This document shows positions 26,163-35,080 of a stretch of DNA of 64,000 nt, piece by piece. Source of the DNA: Burkholderia savannae (GTDB lineage Bacteria; Pseudomonadota; Gammaproteobacteria; Burkholderiales; Burkholderiaceae); contig NZ_CP013417.1 in NCBI RefSeq assembly GCF_001524445.2, positions 1,550,001-1,614,000 of the forward strand, read 5' to 3'. Numbering within the stretch: the first letter of the stretch is position 1; each line of letters opens with the position of its first letter. The position numbers and the translations under genes were made by a program. Under the pieces are notes generated by a model. It was given only the letters and a program-made list of their open reading frames with translations. It made no database searches and was not told the origin of the DNA.

Positions 26163-27212
26163 ATGTCTGCCGTTTCACCATTCTTCACATGGCGTCGAGC
26201 CATGACCGGTAGCGATCTGCCGTCCACCACGAAGTTGGTATTGTTTGTGATCGCCGAGTATGCGAACGCAATGGACGATATCTGCTGGCCGTCGATCGGA
26301 ACGATTGCCGAGAAGGCGAGCCTGTCGGAGCGCAGCGTCAGCACGCATCTCGAAGTCGCCGAGCGTCACGGTTGGTTGGCGCGTTGGCGGTCGCGGCGTC
26401 CGGCCCGCCGTTGGGCACATGCGCATTATCGCCTTGCCGTTCCCAAGGATGTCGCACTTCGCCAGCGCGATGCGATCGACTTCGACATCATTGCGAGCGA
26501 ATCGGAACGTGGTTCCGATGTTGATGAAAAATTGGGCAATTCGGAATCTGGTTCCGATGCTGCTGAAAAATGCGGCACTTCGGAACGACGTTCCGATGAG
26601 GTTGCGGCACTACCTGAACGTGGTTCCGATCAGCTGTCTGACGGGGCGTTTTGCGCAGGCGAAGCGGAAAGTTACCTGAACGACGTTCCAACTAGTAAAC
26701 CAGTAAACAGTAATAGTAAAAAACATACTCTCTCTCAAGCGTCGTTGGTTAACCACAGGGCGGGTGAGCAAAGTGAAAACCGTGACGATCTGTCGTCATC
26801 GATGGCGTGCTGGATGTTCGAGCGCCTGCGTGCCCGTGATCCGGGTGGCGATGTGCCGAACTGGTCGAAATGGATCGCCGATGTCGACGCAATGTTGGCC
26901 ATCGACGGCAGGGATCAGAAGGAGATCGTGCGGCTATACGCATGGGCCGATCGGGACAAGTTCTGGCAACGCATCGTCACATCGCCTGCGCGACTGCGAA
27001 AGAACTGGGATGAGGTGAGAAGGCGTCGCAACGCGTCGCTTGAAGCAGGTCGTCCTAGTGCCGTGCCTGCGGCTCAAGCCGCCGCCGACGACCGGCAGTG
27101 CGCGCACGTAGAGAACGGGTGCCGCTGCACGCGCGCGGCATCGACCATCATCGGCGCGGGTTCGTCACGGCGGGGTTATTGCGGGGCGCACGTCGGTCGA
27201 TATGAGGATTGA
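26163..27212 (+). CDS. Phage replication initiator (O-like), carries the origin
   Basis: 349 residues from ATG 26163. The N-terminal helix-turn-helix domain (TKLVLFVIAEYANAMDDICW, then IAEKASLSERSVSTHLEVAE) is the kind found in lambda O/DnaT-like initiators. Residues about 113-176 are repetitive (ERGSDVDEK, ESGSDAAEK, ERRSDEVA, ERGSDQLS) because five DNA iterons are encoded there. The C-terminal half, with a Cys-containing segment CAHVENGCRCTRAAS, probably recruits the helicase. It follows the DnaB gene by 2 bp. Confidence 0.8.
   Translation: MSAVSPFFTWRRAMTGSDLPSTTKLVLFVIAEYANAMDDICWPSIGTIAEKASLSERSVSTHLEVAERHGWLARWRSRRPARRWAHAHYRLAVPKDVALRQRDAIDFDIIASESERGSDVDEKLGNSESGSDAAEKCGTSERRSDEVAALPERGSDQLSDGAFCAGEAESYLNDVPTSKPVNSNSKKHTLSQASLVNHRAGEQSENRDDLSSSMACWMFERLRARDPGGDVPNWSKWIADVDAMLAIDGRDQKEIVRLYAWADRDKFWQRIVTSPARLRKNWDEVRRRRNASLEAGRPSAVPAAQAAADDRQCAHVENGCRCTRAASTIIGAGSSRRGYCGAHVGRYED
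26502..26692. repeat. Five origin iterons inside the initiator gene
   Basis: Near-palindromic repeats with core GAAC-N3-GTTC: gaacgtggttc at 26505, gaatctggttc at 26544, gaacgacgttc at 26583, gaacgtggttc at 26616 and gaacgacgttc at 26678. Spacings are 39, 39, 33 and 62 bp. Lambda has the same design: iterons within O, then an AT-rich unwinding region. Confidence 0.8.
26693..26741. other. AT-rich probable unwinding element
   Basis: Directly after the last iteron is a stretch rich in taaa/aaca runs (taaaccagtaaacagtaat, then tagtaaaaaacatac) in otherwise GC-rich DNA. It is in the same position as the lambda AT-rich origin half. Confidence 0.6.
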
Positions 27213-27225
27213 TTCGGGGAACGGT

Positions 27226-27633
27226 ATGACACTGGAAGAGCGTTTGAACAATTGGGCAAGGGCGATGCGCTCGGGCAGCGCGCACGGCGATTCTCTTGTC
27301 GCGTCGATCTATTTTCCGGGCACGGGCGGGCGAACGATCAGCGCGACGCTCGACGAAGCGGACGCGCAGAAGATCGAACTCGCGTGCCGTCGATTGATGC
27401 CGCAGGATCGCAAGGTTTTGCAGATGCATTACGTGTGGCGTGCGCATCCCGCCTACATCTGCCGTCGCCTTGGTTTGAAGGCGCGACCGACGTCGATTTT
27501 CGATTTGGCGCTTACTCATGCGAAGCGCGCGATCGACGAGAAGCTCAGCGAACCCAAGGTTGAGTATGTGTCGATGCAGGCGATCATCGACAAAATGAAA
27601 GAGGCAGAGAAAGAAAGTGTTGCTCAACCGTAA
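27226..27633 (+). CDS. Putative antitermination protein, Q-like
   Basis: 135 residues from ATG 27226 (MTLEERLNNWARAMRSG), with GGGGAA upstream; an ATG at 27202 inside the previous gene is possible. The middle carries a sigma-region-4-like helix-turn-helix: RRLMPQDRKVLQMHYVWRAH then ICRRLGLKARP. This pattern and the position between replication genes and late genes are those of phage Q-type antiterminators. The late promoter and terminators follow at once, as required for Q action. Confidence 0.65.
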   Translation: MTLEERLNNWARAMRSGSAHGDSLVASIYFPGTGGRTISATLDEADAQKIELACRRLMPQDRKVLQMHYVWRAHPAYICRRLGLKARPTSIFDLALTHAKRAIDEKLSEPKVEYVSMQAIIDKMKEAEKESVAQP

Positions 27634-27649
27634 GGTCTTCATCTACACT
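27620..27649 (+). promoter_or_regulatory. Possible late promoter
   Basis: -35 TTGCTC (27620-27625), 18-bp spacer, -10 TACACT (27644-27649), overlapping the end of the Q-like gene and 78 bp upstream of the first terminator. Position resembles lambda PR'. Confidence 0.5.
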
Positions 27650-27726
27650 TCGCCCTGACAATTTGATTCCGGTATTCACCGAGTGACGCGGCCTGTTCCG
27701 GGTCGTTGCTCGTCCGAAGATTTTGA

Positions 27727-27758
27727 AGCCCTGAGTGCGAAAGCCCTCAGGGCTTTTT
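27727..27758 (+). terminator. tR'-like terminator before the late operon
   Basis: agccctgag (27727-27735) pairs with ctcagggct (27746-27754), followed by TTTTT. No gene end requires it here; it lies just after the possible late promoter, where Q-type proteins act. Confidence 0.85.
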
Positions 27759-27774
27759 GCATTGGGGCGCTGAA

Positions 27775-27963
27775 ATGCGAAGCGAGTTGGCGAATGGCGG
27801 GCCGGGCGAGGTCTGGTCGGCGTGGAATGAGGATCGAAGCACGGGGCGCGTTACCGCGCGTGGCTTCGTATTCGACGATCCAATGGACCGCATCGTGTGG
27901 GCGATGGAGCGTGCGGGTGATCACGCGGTCGCGGTGCTTGCGGTCGGGGTCGCCGATGCCTAG
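27775..27963 (+). CDS. Small hypothetical phage protein
   Basis: 62 residues from ATG 27775, lying between two strong terminators. Sequence NGGPGEVWSAWNEDRSTGRV and FVFDDPMDRIVWAMERAGDH looks like real protein, but no domain is recognised. Ribosome site weak. Confidence 0.45.
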   Translation: MRSELANGGPGEVWSAWNEDRSTGRVTARGFVFDDPMDRIVWAMERAGDHAVAVLAVGVADA

Positions 27964-27986
27964 AAAATGGGCAGGGGACCCTATGG

Positions 27987-28022
27987 CGCGGGTGCATGCG
28001 GGGGTGCGCACCCGCGTTTTTT
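27987..28022 (+). terminator. Second terminator upstream of the terminase genes
   Basis: cgcgggtgc (27987-27995) pairs perfectly with gcacccgcg (28008-28016), followed by TTTTTTCT. Late transcripts must pass it, consistent with antitermination. The cos site of lambda-type phages usually lies in this same interval before the small terminase gene. Confidence 0.8.
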
Positions 28023-28058
28023 CTCTACTGTTGAATCTCTATAGGGGGGCACATTCAC

Positions 28059-28628
28059 ATGCTGACTCAGCAGCAGATCGCGGAGCACCTCGACCTTGAG
28101 CGGTCGACGGTTTCGCGTCTGGTCGATCGGCTCAACATCGACTATCGAACGGCGTCGATGGATGAGATCCGCATGGCTTACCTTCGGCACTTGCGAGAGA
28201 TGGCCGCCGGCCGCGCGAGCGAGACCGGCATCGATCTTGTGGCCGAGCGCGCGATGACTGAACGCGTGGATCGCGAAATCAAGCTGCTGACGCTCGCCGA
28301 AAAGAAAGGGCAGTTGGTCAACGCCGCGCAGCTTGAGCAGGCATATGGCCAGATGGTCGGTGCCTTTCAGACGGAATTGCTCGCGCTATCCGACAAGCTC
28401 GTGCAGGAATTGCGCGCGCTGCATGACGTTGAAATTGACCTCGAATGGTTGAACGAGCATATGTATGGGTGTCTTGAACAGCTTTCTGGATACGACCGAG
28501 ACGGTTCGGACGGTGATTCGGCGGATCGCGCAGCTGCTGCGTCCGCCGGAGAAGATCGGGACGACGGACTGGGCGCGCAAGCATCGCCGGATGAGCGCGA
28601 AGGCGACGGCGAGTCCTGGCCGGTATAA
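28059..28628 (+). CDS. Terminase small subunit, Nu1-like
   Basis: 189 residues. The N-terminus MLTQQQIAEHLDLERSTVSR is a winged-helix DNA-binding motif as in lambda gpNu1; the middle is helical, and the acidic C-terminus (residues about 140-189) should contact the large subunit. Recognises the cos/pac region and loads the large subunit. The 3' end overlaps the large-subunit gene by 164 bp. Confidence 0.8.
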   Translation: MLTQQQIAEHLDLERSTVSRLVDRLNIDYRTASMDEIRMAYLRHLREMAAGRASETGIDLVAERAMTERVDREIKLLTLAEKKGQLVNAAQLEQAYGQMVGAFQTELLALSDKLVQELRALHDVEIDLEWLNEHMYGCLEQLSGYDRDGSDGDSADRAAAASAGEDRDDGLGAQASPDEREGDGESWPV

Positions 28629-30578
28629 CCCGAACATCACGCCTTGGGTGTTCGGCATGCATACGGCGCTCGACGATCCGCGCGTGCAAAAGGTCGTGTG
28701 CATGAAGTCGGCGCAGGTCGCGTGGACGGACGGGGTGCTGCTGAACTACATCGGCCGGCGAATCGACGTCGATCCGTGCCCGATGATCGTGATGTTCGCG
28801 AAAGAGAAGTCGGCGAAGAAGTTCAACATGGAGAAATTCGAGCCGATGGTCGAGGTGACGCCTCGCTTGTCGGCGAAACTGCCCGTGCATGCGAGCCGCG
28901 ACAAGAACAACTTGTGGGATCACAAGACATTCCCGCGCGGGTTCCTGAAGTTCATCACGTCGAACGCGCCGGACGACGTGAAGTCGACGCCTGCGCCCGT
29001 CGTCGCAGTCGAAGAGCCGGACGACGCGAATCAGAACGTGCGCGAGCAGGGTGATTCGATCACGCTGCTGGAGGAGCGCAACAAGAGCTACTCGGACAGC
29101 CGGCGCAAGGTGATCTTCGGCGGCACGCCAACGGTCGACGGCTTCTCGCGCATTCAGCAGGCATACGTGGCGTCCGATCAGCGCGTCTATCTGGTGCCGT
29201 GCCCGGACTGCGGCGAGGAACACGAGCTGACGTGGGAGAACGTCACGTGGACGGAAGACGCCGATGTGGCGCACGAGGTGTTCGGCCGCGCCCGGCCGGA
29301 GTCGGCGCGATACACGTGCCCGCACTGCGGCACGTTGTGGGACGACCCGATGCGCATCCGCGCGGTGCGACGCGGCCGATGGGTGGCGACCGCGCCGTTT
29401 TACGGCGTCGCCGGTTTCCGGCTGAACGAGCTGGTGTCGCCGTTCCCCGGCTCGCGCATGGCCGAGCTGGTGAAGAAGTGGCTCACGGCGGAGAAGGCAC
29501 TACGTTCCGGCGACGACACGAAGATGCGTTCATTCGTCAACAACTCGCAGGGGCGGCCGTACAAGTACAAGAGCGATCTTCCCGAAATCGACGCGCTCGC
29601 CGAACGCGCGATGCCGTATCCACCGTTCACGGTGCCGATGGGCGGCTTGCTGCTCACGCTCGGCGTCGACGTGCAGCATGACCGCCTCGCGATTGTGATG
29701 CGCGCGTGGGGCGGGGCGAGGAGAGCTGGCTGATCGCGTGGGACGAGATCTTCGGCAACGTGATGGACCAACGCGAAGACCCGTTGACGGGCGGCGTATG
29801 GGGCGCGCTCACGACGCTGATCACGCACGCGTACCGTCATGAGTCGGGCGGCCTGCTGCGGATCCGGGCGACGTCGATCGACTCGTCGGACGGCTCGACG
29901 TCGGACGCGGTTTACAGGTACGTGCGCGCGGCGCAGCGGCAAGGTTTGATCGTCTTGGCGATCAAGGGCAGCACGGATGCCAATGCCGAGATCTTCAGCA
30001 CGCCGCGCGCGTCGGTCGACTCGACGCGGAACAACAGCAAGGCGGCGAAGTACGGGCTGCGGCCGTTCATGGTCGGCGTCAGCAAGGCCAAGGATCTGAT
30101 TCTCGACAACCGGCTCAAGCTGGACGGCGACGGCCCCGGACGCATGCACTGGTATCGCGACGTCCGGTCGGACTACCTGTCGCAGTTGACGGCCGAGGTG
30201 AAGGTGCCCGCTCGCATCGGGACCAAACGCGTCTGGCAAAAGAAGGCCGGCGCACGTAACGAAGCGCTCGACTGCGAGGTGTACGCGCTGCACGCGGCGC
30301 GCAGCGTCAAGACGCATTTGATGACGGAGCCGCACTGGCAGGTCGAGCAGCAGCGCTTGTCGCAGGTGTCGCTGTTCGAGGCGGTGCCGGTGCTCGACGC
30401 GTTGCCGTCGGCGCTGCCGGTCGAGGTGCTGCCGGATCAGCCGGAGGATCGCGATGCGGACACGGAGCCACCACCGCAGCAGCAAACCGCAAAACCCAAC
30501 GAAACCCCGCCACCGAGCGGGGTTTCGCGCATTCAGGGGCGTCGCGTCGGCCGCTCGGCCTACCTGACGCGTCGCTAG
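28465..30578 (+). pseudogene. Terminase large subunit, GpA-like, frameshifted at about 29708
   Basis: Two consecutive frames together form one lambda gpA-type terminase of about 704 residues. The first part (28465-29733) has the ATPase with MKSAQVAWTD and VVAVEEPDDAN plus zinc-finger-like CPDCGEEH and CPHCGTLWDD; it reaches the first nuclease aspartate (LTLGVDVQHDRLA) and ends early at RAWGGARRAG. The second part (from 29706) continues GRGEESWLIAWDEIFGN through the nuclease domain. One G missing from the run at 29708-29711 explains the shift. Natural mutation or sequence error cannot be separated here. Confidence 0.88.
30501..30526 (+). other. Hairpin near the 3' end of the terminase gene
   Basis: gaaaccccgc (30501-30510) pairs perfectly with gcggggtttc (30517-30526) across a 6-base loop, inside the terminase coding sequence just before its end. 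No long U-run follows. Confidence 0.65.
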
Positions 30579-30588
30579 GAGAAAGCCG

Positions 30589-30795
30589 ATGGCTTACACA
30601 AGACAGGATCTGGATCGCATCCAGTCCGCGATCGCGAAAGGCGAGCTCGAAGTGCAGTATGCGGATCGCCGCGTGAAGTACCGCTCGATCTTGGAGCTTC
30701 GCGAGGCGCAAACCGAGATCATTCGCGCGCTCGACGGCGCGAGCGGGCGCTCGCGCATCGTTCGGCTGCGGCACGCCGGCAAGGGGGTTCGATGA
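30589..30795 (+). CDS. Head-tail joining protein, gpW-like
   Basis: 68 residues, the size of lambda gpW. MAYTRQDLDRIQSAIAKGEL, VQYADRRVKYRSILELREA is the gpW family pattern. Stabilises the packaged head and forms the site for tail attachment. Preceded by AGGAG; the stop overlaps the portal start. Confidence 0.9.
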   Translation: MAYTRQDLDRIQSAIAKGELEVQYADRRVKYRSILELREAQTEIIRALDGASGRSRIVRLRHAGKGVR

Positions 30796-32285
30796 GCCGC
30801 GCGTATCCGATGCTCGCTCGGCGCGGATTCGTGGTGCCGACGCGGCTGAAGGCGGCGGCGTACGAATCCGCGAGCACGGGCGGCGCTCGCGCACGGTCGT
30901 GGAAGGCGTCGAGCGCGGGGCCGAACGCGGCGGCGGCGCAAAACCTGCCGCTGATGCGGCATCGGGCGCGCGACGCGATTCGAAACGACCCTTGGGCGAA
31001 AGCCGCGATCACGCGGCTCGTGTCGAACACGATCGGCTCCGGCATACAGGCGCATCCGCGACATCCCGACGAGACGATGCGAAACGCGCAAAAGCTGCTT
31101 TGGGAAGACAGCGCAGCGGAGATCGACGCGGACGGGCTGTTCGATATGGCGGGATTGCAGACGTTGGCCGCTCGTGCGTTCTTTAGCGACGGCGAGGTGC
31201 TCGTGCGGCGGCGTCTGCGTAGCTGGCACGACGGATTAGCCGTGCCGTTGCAGGTGCAGTTGCTCGAAGCCGATCATCTGCCTGTGAGCAAGAACGAGCG
31301 CCTGCCGCACGGCGAGATCGTCAACGGCGTCGAGTTCGACGACGACGGACGGCGCATTGCCTATCACCTGTTGACGCGACATCCCGGCGAGTATGGACGG
31401 CAGGCCGGCGACAGCACGCGGACGGTGCGGGTGCCGGCCGACGAGATCGCGCACGTGTTCCTCGCATTGCGGCCGGGACAGGTGCGCGGCGTGCCTGAGC
31501 TGTCGACGGTGCTGCTGCGGCTGCATTCGCTCGACAACTTCGACGACGCGGTGTTGTTCCGGCAAGAGGTCAGCAACCTGTTCGCGGGCTTCATCACGAA
31601 GCCGCACGCGGAGCTTGGCCCGATGGGCGATCCCGTTTCCGGAGCGCCGATGCGATACGACGACGACGGGTTTTCGCCGGTCGTGTCGCTCGAACCGGGT
31701 GGGATGCAGGAGCTTGCGCCCGGCGAGGAAGTGAAGTTCTCGGAGCCGCCGGGCGCGGGCAACGACTATGTGCCGTTCATGCGCCAGCAGCTCATGGCGT
31801 CGGCCGCTTCGGTGGGCATGCCTTACGAAGTGCTCACGGGCGATCTGCGGGACGTCAGCGACCGCGTGCTGCGCGTGATCCTCAACGAGTTCCGGCGCAG
31901 CGTCGAACAGATTCAGTGGAACGTGTTCATTCACCAGTTCTGCCGCAAGGTGTGGCGCTGGTGGGTCGACGCGTGCGCGCTGTCGGGCGCGATGCCGATG
32001 CCCGATTACTTCCGCCGGCGTCGCGACTATCTGCGCGTGCGATGGGTGCCGCAGGGCTGGCCGTACATCCACCCGGTGCAGGACGTCACCGCGAAGCGCA
32101 TGGAGATCCGCGCGGGCCTCGCGAGCCGCACGGGCGCAGTGCTCGCGCGCGGCGACGATCCCGAGCAGGTCGACGCGGAAAACGCGGCGGATCTCGCGCG
32201 CGAGCAACGGCTCGGCCTGCGATACGACACGCAGCTCGCGATAGAAGACGGAAACGGTAGTGATTTGAAAGAGGATGGGGAATGA
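30792..32285 (+). CDS. Portal protein, lambda gpB family
   Basis: 497 residues. DNA passes through the ring it forms at one capsid vertex. Family features: RARDAIRNDPWAKAAITRLV, SNTIGSGIQ, RQEVSNLFAGFI, PGEEVKFSEPPGAGNDYVPF and GMPYEVLTGDLRDVSDRVLR. Start ATG 30792 overlaps the W gene and its stop overlaps the protease gene by 4 bp. Confidence 0.95.
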   Translation: MSRAYPMLARRGFVVPTRLKAAAYESASTGGARARSWKASSAGPNAAAAQNLPLMRHRARDAIRNDPWAKAAITRLVSNTIGSGIQAHPRHPDETMRNAQKLLWEDSAAEIDADGLFDMAGLQTLAARAFFSDGEVLVRRRLRSWHDGLAVPLQVQLLEADHLPVSKNERLPHGEIVNGVEFDDDGRRIAYHLLTRHPGEYGRQAGDSTRTVRVPADEIAHVFLALRPGQVRGVPELSTVLLRLHSLDNFDDAVLFRQEVSNLFAGFITKPHAELGPMGDPVSGAPMRYDDDGFSPVVSLEPGGMQELAPGEEVKFSEPPGAGNDYVPFMRQQLMASAASVGMPYEVLTGDLRDVSDRVLRVILNEFRRSVEQIQWNVFIHQFCRKVWRWWVDACALSGAMPMPDYFRRRRDYLRVRWVPQGWPYIHPVQDVTAKRMEIRAGLASRTGAVLARGDDPEQVDAENAADLAREQRLGLRYDTQLAIEDGNGSDLKEDGE

Positions 32286-33355
32286 AGCGAAACCGCAAGT
32301 GGTGGGACATCCGCGCACAGGCGCAGGCGGGTGGCGGCAAGGTTGCCGAGATCCGGATCTATAGCGACATCGGATTTTGGGGCACCGACGCGCAGAACTT
32401 CGTGTCGCAGCTCGACGCCGTCGCGACCGACGCATCGTCGATCACGGTCGCGATCAACTCGATGGGCGGCGACGTGTTCGACGCATTCGCGATCTACAAC
32501 GCGTTGCGGCGGTACGCCGGCAAGGTGAAGGGGCGCGTCGACGGCATCGCGGCGTCCGCCGCGTCGCTGGTGCTGATGGCGTGCGACGAGATCGAGATGC
32601 CCGAGAACGCGCTGTTGATGATCCACCATCCGCACACGGTCGCGGCCGGCGAATCGAAAGATCTGCGCCGTGTCGCCGAACTGCTCGACAACGCGAGCGC
32701 CGGCATTCTGGCGGCGTACGCGCAGCGCAGCGGTCTGTCCGAAGACGACGTGCGGGCCATGATGGACGCGGAGACGTGGCTGACGGCCGCGCAGGCGAAG
32801 GAGAAGGGCTTTTGCGACGTGATCGAGGCCCCGGTGAAGCTGGCGGCGTCGGCCGGCGCTGCGCCGCTTCTCGCGCGCTTCTCGGCCGTGCCGGAGCAGG
32901 TTCGTGCGTTGCTCGATGCGGCCGGCGAATCGGACGCGGAACCGCCGGCCGATCCAACGCCGGATCCCGAGCCGGAACCGAAACCCCAGACGCCCGACGT
33001 CACGGCACTCGCCGCGCACGTGTTCAATTCGCTGCGCGAAGCGAATCTCGCGGCATGCGCCGAAGGCGTGATCGCCGCGACCGGCCTGCGCGACCGCGAG
33101 ACGGTCGATCGCGCAATCCGCAATGCGACCGACATCGCGGGGATCTGCCTCGCGGCGAACCAGACGGACCTGACCGCGCAATACGTCGCGGACGGCCTGT
33201 CGCCGGATCAGGTGCGCGCGCGGCTGTTCGAGCGTCTCACGGCGTCGAGCACCCGCATCAACAGCCGACCCGATCCGGCACAGCAGCAGACGCAAGCGCG
33301 TAGCCGCGCATTGCGCACGTCCGACATCTACGCGGCCCGCCGCGTGGCCAAGTAA
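32282..33355 (+). CDS. Head maturation protease, ClpP-like
   Basis: 357 residues. The N-terminal domain is a ClpP fold: INSMGGDVFDAFAIYNALR, nucleophile Ser in GIAASAASLVLMACDEI, and His in NALLMIHHPHTVAAG. The C-terminal third, after a Pro/Glu linker (residues about 218-240), probably serves as scaffold, as in lambda C/Nu3. It cleaves capsid and portal proteins during head assembly. Confidence 0.92.
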   Translation: MKRNRKWWDIRAQAQAGGGKVAEIRIYSDIGFWGTDAQNFVSQLDAVATDASSITVAINSMGGDVFDAFAIYNALRRYAGKVKGRVDGIAASAASLVLMACDEIEMPENALLMIHHPHTVAAGESKDLRRVAELLDNASAGILAAYAQRSGLSEDDVRAMMDAETWLTAAQAKEKGFCDVIEAPVKLAASAGAAPLLARFSAVPEQVRALLDAAGESDAEPPADPTPDPEPEPKPQTPDVTALAAHVFNSLREANLAACAEGVIAATGLRDRETVDRAIRNATDIAGICLAANQTDLTAQYVADGLSPDQVRARLFERLTASSTRINSRPDPAQQQTQARSRALRTSDIYAARRVAK

Positions 33356-33381
33356 CTTTTCATCGCTGAAAGGAGCGCTGA

Positions 33382-33726
33382 ATGTCCAACATCAAGACTT
33401 TGGGCACGTTGCCCGCCGAATTTCTGATTTCGGAAGGCCCCGGCCAGATCTCGCGCGATGCGATCACGGTCGCGGCCGGCCCGGCGCTGCCGTCCGGCTG
33501 CGTGCTCGGCACGATCGGGACCGGCGAATACGCGCCGTACGACAACGCGGCGGCGACCGGCGCGGAAGTCGCGGTCGCGATCCTCTACGCGCCGTTGCCG
33601 GCGTCCGACACGCCGCGCCCGGCGGTCGCGATCAAGCGGCTCGCCGAAGTCGACGCGCGCCTGCTCGCGGGCCTCGACGCGCCCGCCCGCGACGATCTGG
33701 CCGCGCATCACATCGTCATCCGCTGA
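33382..33726 (+). CDS. Head decoration protein, lambda gpD-like
   Basis: 114 residues. LPAEFLISEGPGQISRDAIT, GCVLGTIGTGEYAPYD and RLAEVDARLLAGLDAPARDD match the gpD family, trimers of which clamp the expanded capsid. Lies between the protease and major capsid genes as in lambda. Preceded by AAAGGAG. Confidence 0.9.
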   Translation: MSNIKTLGTLPAEFLISEGPGQISRDAITVAAGPALPSGCVLGTIGTGEYAPYDNAAATGAEVAVAILYAPLPASDTPRPAVAIKRLAEVDARLLAGLDAPARDDLAAHHIVIR

Positions 33727-33747
33727 TCCCGGCGAATCCCTTATCCC

Positions 33748-33773
33748 AAAGCCGCGCCGATGCGCGGCTTTTT
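33748..33773 (+). terminator. Intergenic hairpin before the capsid gene
   Basis: aaagccgcgc (33748-33757) with gcgcggcttt (33762-33771), loop cgat, then T-run and atttctggag leading to the capsid ATG. One of five hairpins of the same layout in the late region. Confidence 0.8.
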
Positions 33774-33789
33774 CATTTCTGGAGTGCAT

Positions 33790-34785
33790 ATGGCAGACAT
33801 CGCAATCTTCAACGACGACGCGTTCTCGCTGTCGTCCCTGACGGCGTCCATCAACGAGCAGCCGCACTTGCCCGGCCGCCTCGGCGAGACGGGCCTGTTC
33901 GACGAGGAAGGCATCACGACGACGACGGTGCAGATCGAGCGCGACGGCGACACGCTCGCACTCGTGGCGGCCGGTGTGCGCGGCTCGCCCGCGCCGAACG
34001 TGCTGGGCAGCAAGCCGAGCCTGATTCCGTTCAACACCGTCCACCTGCCGCAACGCGCGGTCATCAAGGCGGACGAGATCCAGAATCTGCGCGCGTTCGG
34101 CGACGATTCGGAACTGGAGACGGTGCAGCGCTACGTCGACAAGCGGCTCGCGAAGATGCGTCGTCAGATCGACGCGACGCACGAATACCACCGCCTCGGC
34201 GCGGTTCGCGGCGTGATCCTCGACGCGGACGGCAAGCACGTCGTCGCGAACCTGCTCGATCGCTTCGGCATCGAGCAGCAGGTCATCGAATACGAGCTGT
34301 CGAACGCGAAGACCGAGATCCGGATCAAGAACGAAGACACGCTCGAAGCGATCGAGGATGCGCTCGGCAACGTGCCGTTTTCGAGCGTGCGCGCGTTCTG
34401 CGGGCGCAACTTCTGGCGCAAGCTGCTGACGCTGCCGACCGTCAAAGAGACGTTCCTCAACACGGCGGCGGCTGCGGCGCTGCGCGGCGATCCGCGTGGC
34501 GCGATCGAGCTGGACGGCATCGTGTTCGAGCGCTATCGGGGCAAGGTCGGCGGCATCCCGTTCGTCGGCGACGACGAAGCGTATGCGGTGCCGGAAGGCG
34601 TGGCGGATCTGTTCATCTCGCGCTTCGCGCCCGGCGATTATGTCGACGCGGTCAACACGATCGGCCTGCCGTACTACGCGCGGCAGGAAGTCATGCCGTT
34701 CAACAAGGGCGTCGAGATCGAGGCGCAGTCGAACCCGATCCACCTCTGCACGCGCCCGCGCGCGTGCATCCGTCTGAAGGCGTGA
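33790..34785 (+). CDS. Major capsid protein, lambda gpE family
   Basis: 331 residues from ATG 33790 (MADIAIFNDDAFSLSSLTAS) with CTGGAG 6 bases upstream; the frame is open 30 bases more. Features of the family: RDGDTLALVAAGVRGSPAPN, PFNTVHLPQRAVIKADEIQN, VRAFCGRNFWRKLLTLPTVK and KGVEIEAQSNPIHLCTRPRA at the end. Forms the HK97-fold shell. Confidence 0.94.
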   Translation: MADIAIFNDDAFSLSSLTASINEQPHLPGRLGETGLFDEEGITTTTVQIERDGDTLALVAAGVRGSPAPNVLGSKPSLIPFNTVHLPQRAVIKADEIQNLRAFGDDSELETVQRYVDKRLAKMRRQIDATHEYHRLGAVRGVILDADGKHVVANLLDRFGIEQQVIEYELSNAKTEIRIKNEDTLEAIEDALGNVPFSSVRAFCGRNFWRKLLTLPTVKETFLNTAAAAALRGDPRGAIELDGIVFERYRGKVGGIPFVGDDEAYAVPEGVADLFISRFAPGDYVDAVNTIGLPYYARQEVMPFNKGVEIEAQSNPIHLCTRPRACIRLKA

Positions 34786-34788
34786 CGC

Positions 34789-35079
34789 GTGGCGTTCCAC
34801 GATCTGATTGCGGACGTTGACGCGGCCGTGCTGCGAGATCTGGCCGATGACGACGTGGTCGTCGACGGCCGTCCCGTGCGCGGCATGTTCAACGCGCCTT
34901 GGCTTGGCCCCGATCTCGGGTCGAAACGCACGAATCTGGTCGCGCCGATGCTGCACGTGATCGACGAAGACGCCGTCGGCATCCGGCCCGGCAGCGTCGT
35001 CGTCACGCACAGCGGGCGCTATCGCGTCGTCGAGGCGCAACCGGACGGCACGGGCTGGACGATCCTGATGTTGCAATGA
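34789..35079 (+). CDS. Head-tail attachment protein, gpFII-like
   Basis: 96 residues from GTG 34789, three bases after the capsid stop. Size and pattern (FNAPWLGPDLGSKRTNLVAP, GIRPGSVVVTHSGRYRVVEA) fit phage head-tail attachment proteins of the lambda FII type, and the position fits. Confidence 0.7.
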   Translation: MAFHDLIADVDAAVLRDLADDDVVVDGRPVRGMFNAPWLGPDLGSKRTNLVAPMLHVIDEDAVGIRPGSVVVTHSGRYRVVEAQPDGTGWTILMLQ

Positions 35080-35080
35080 C

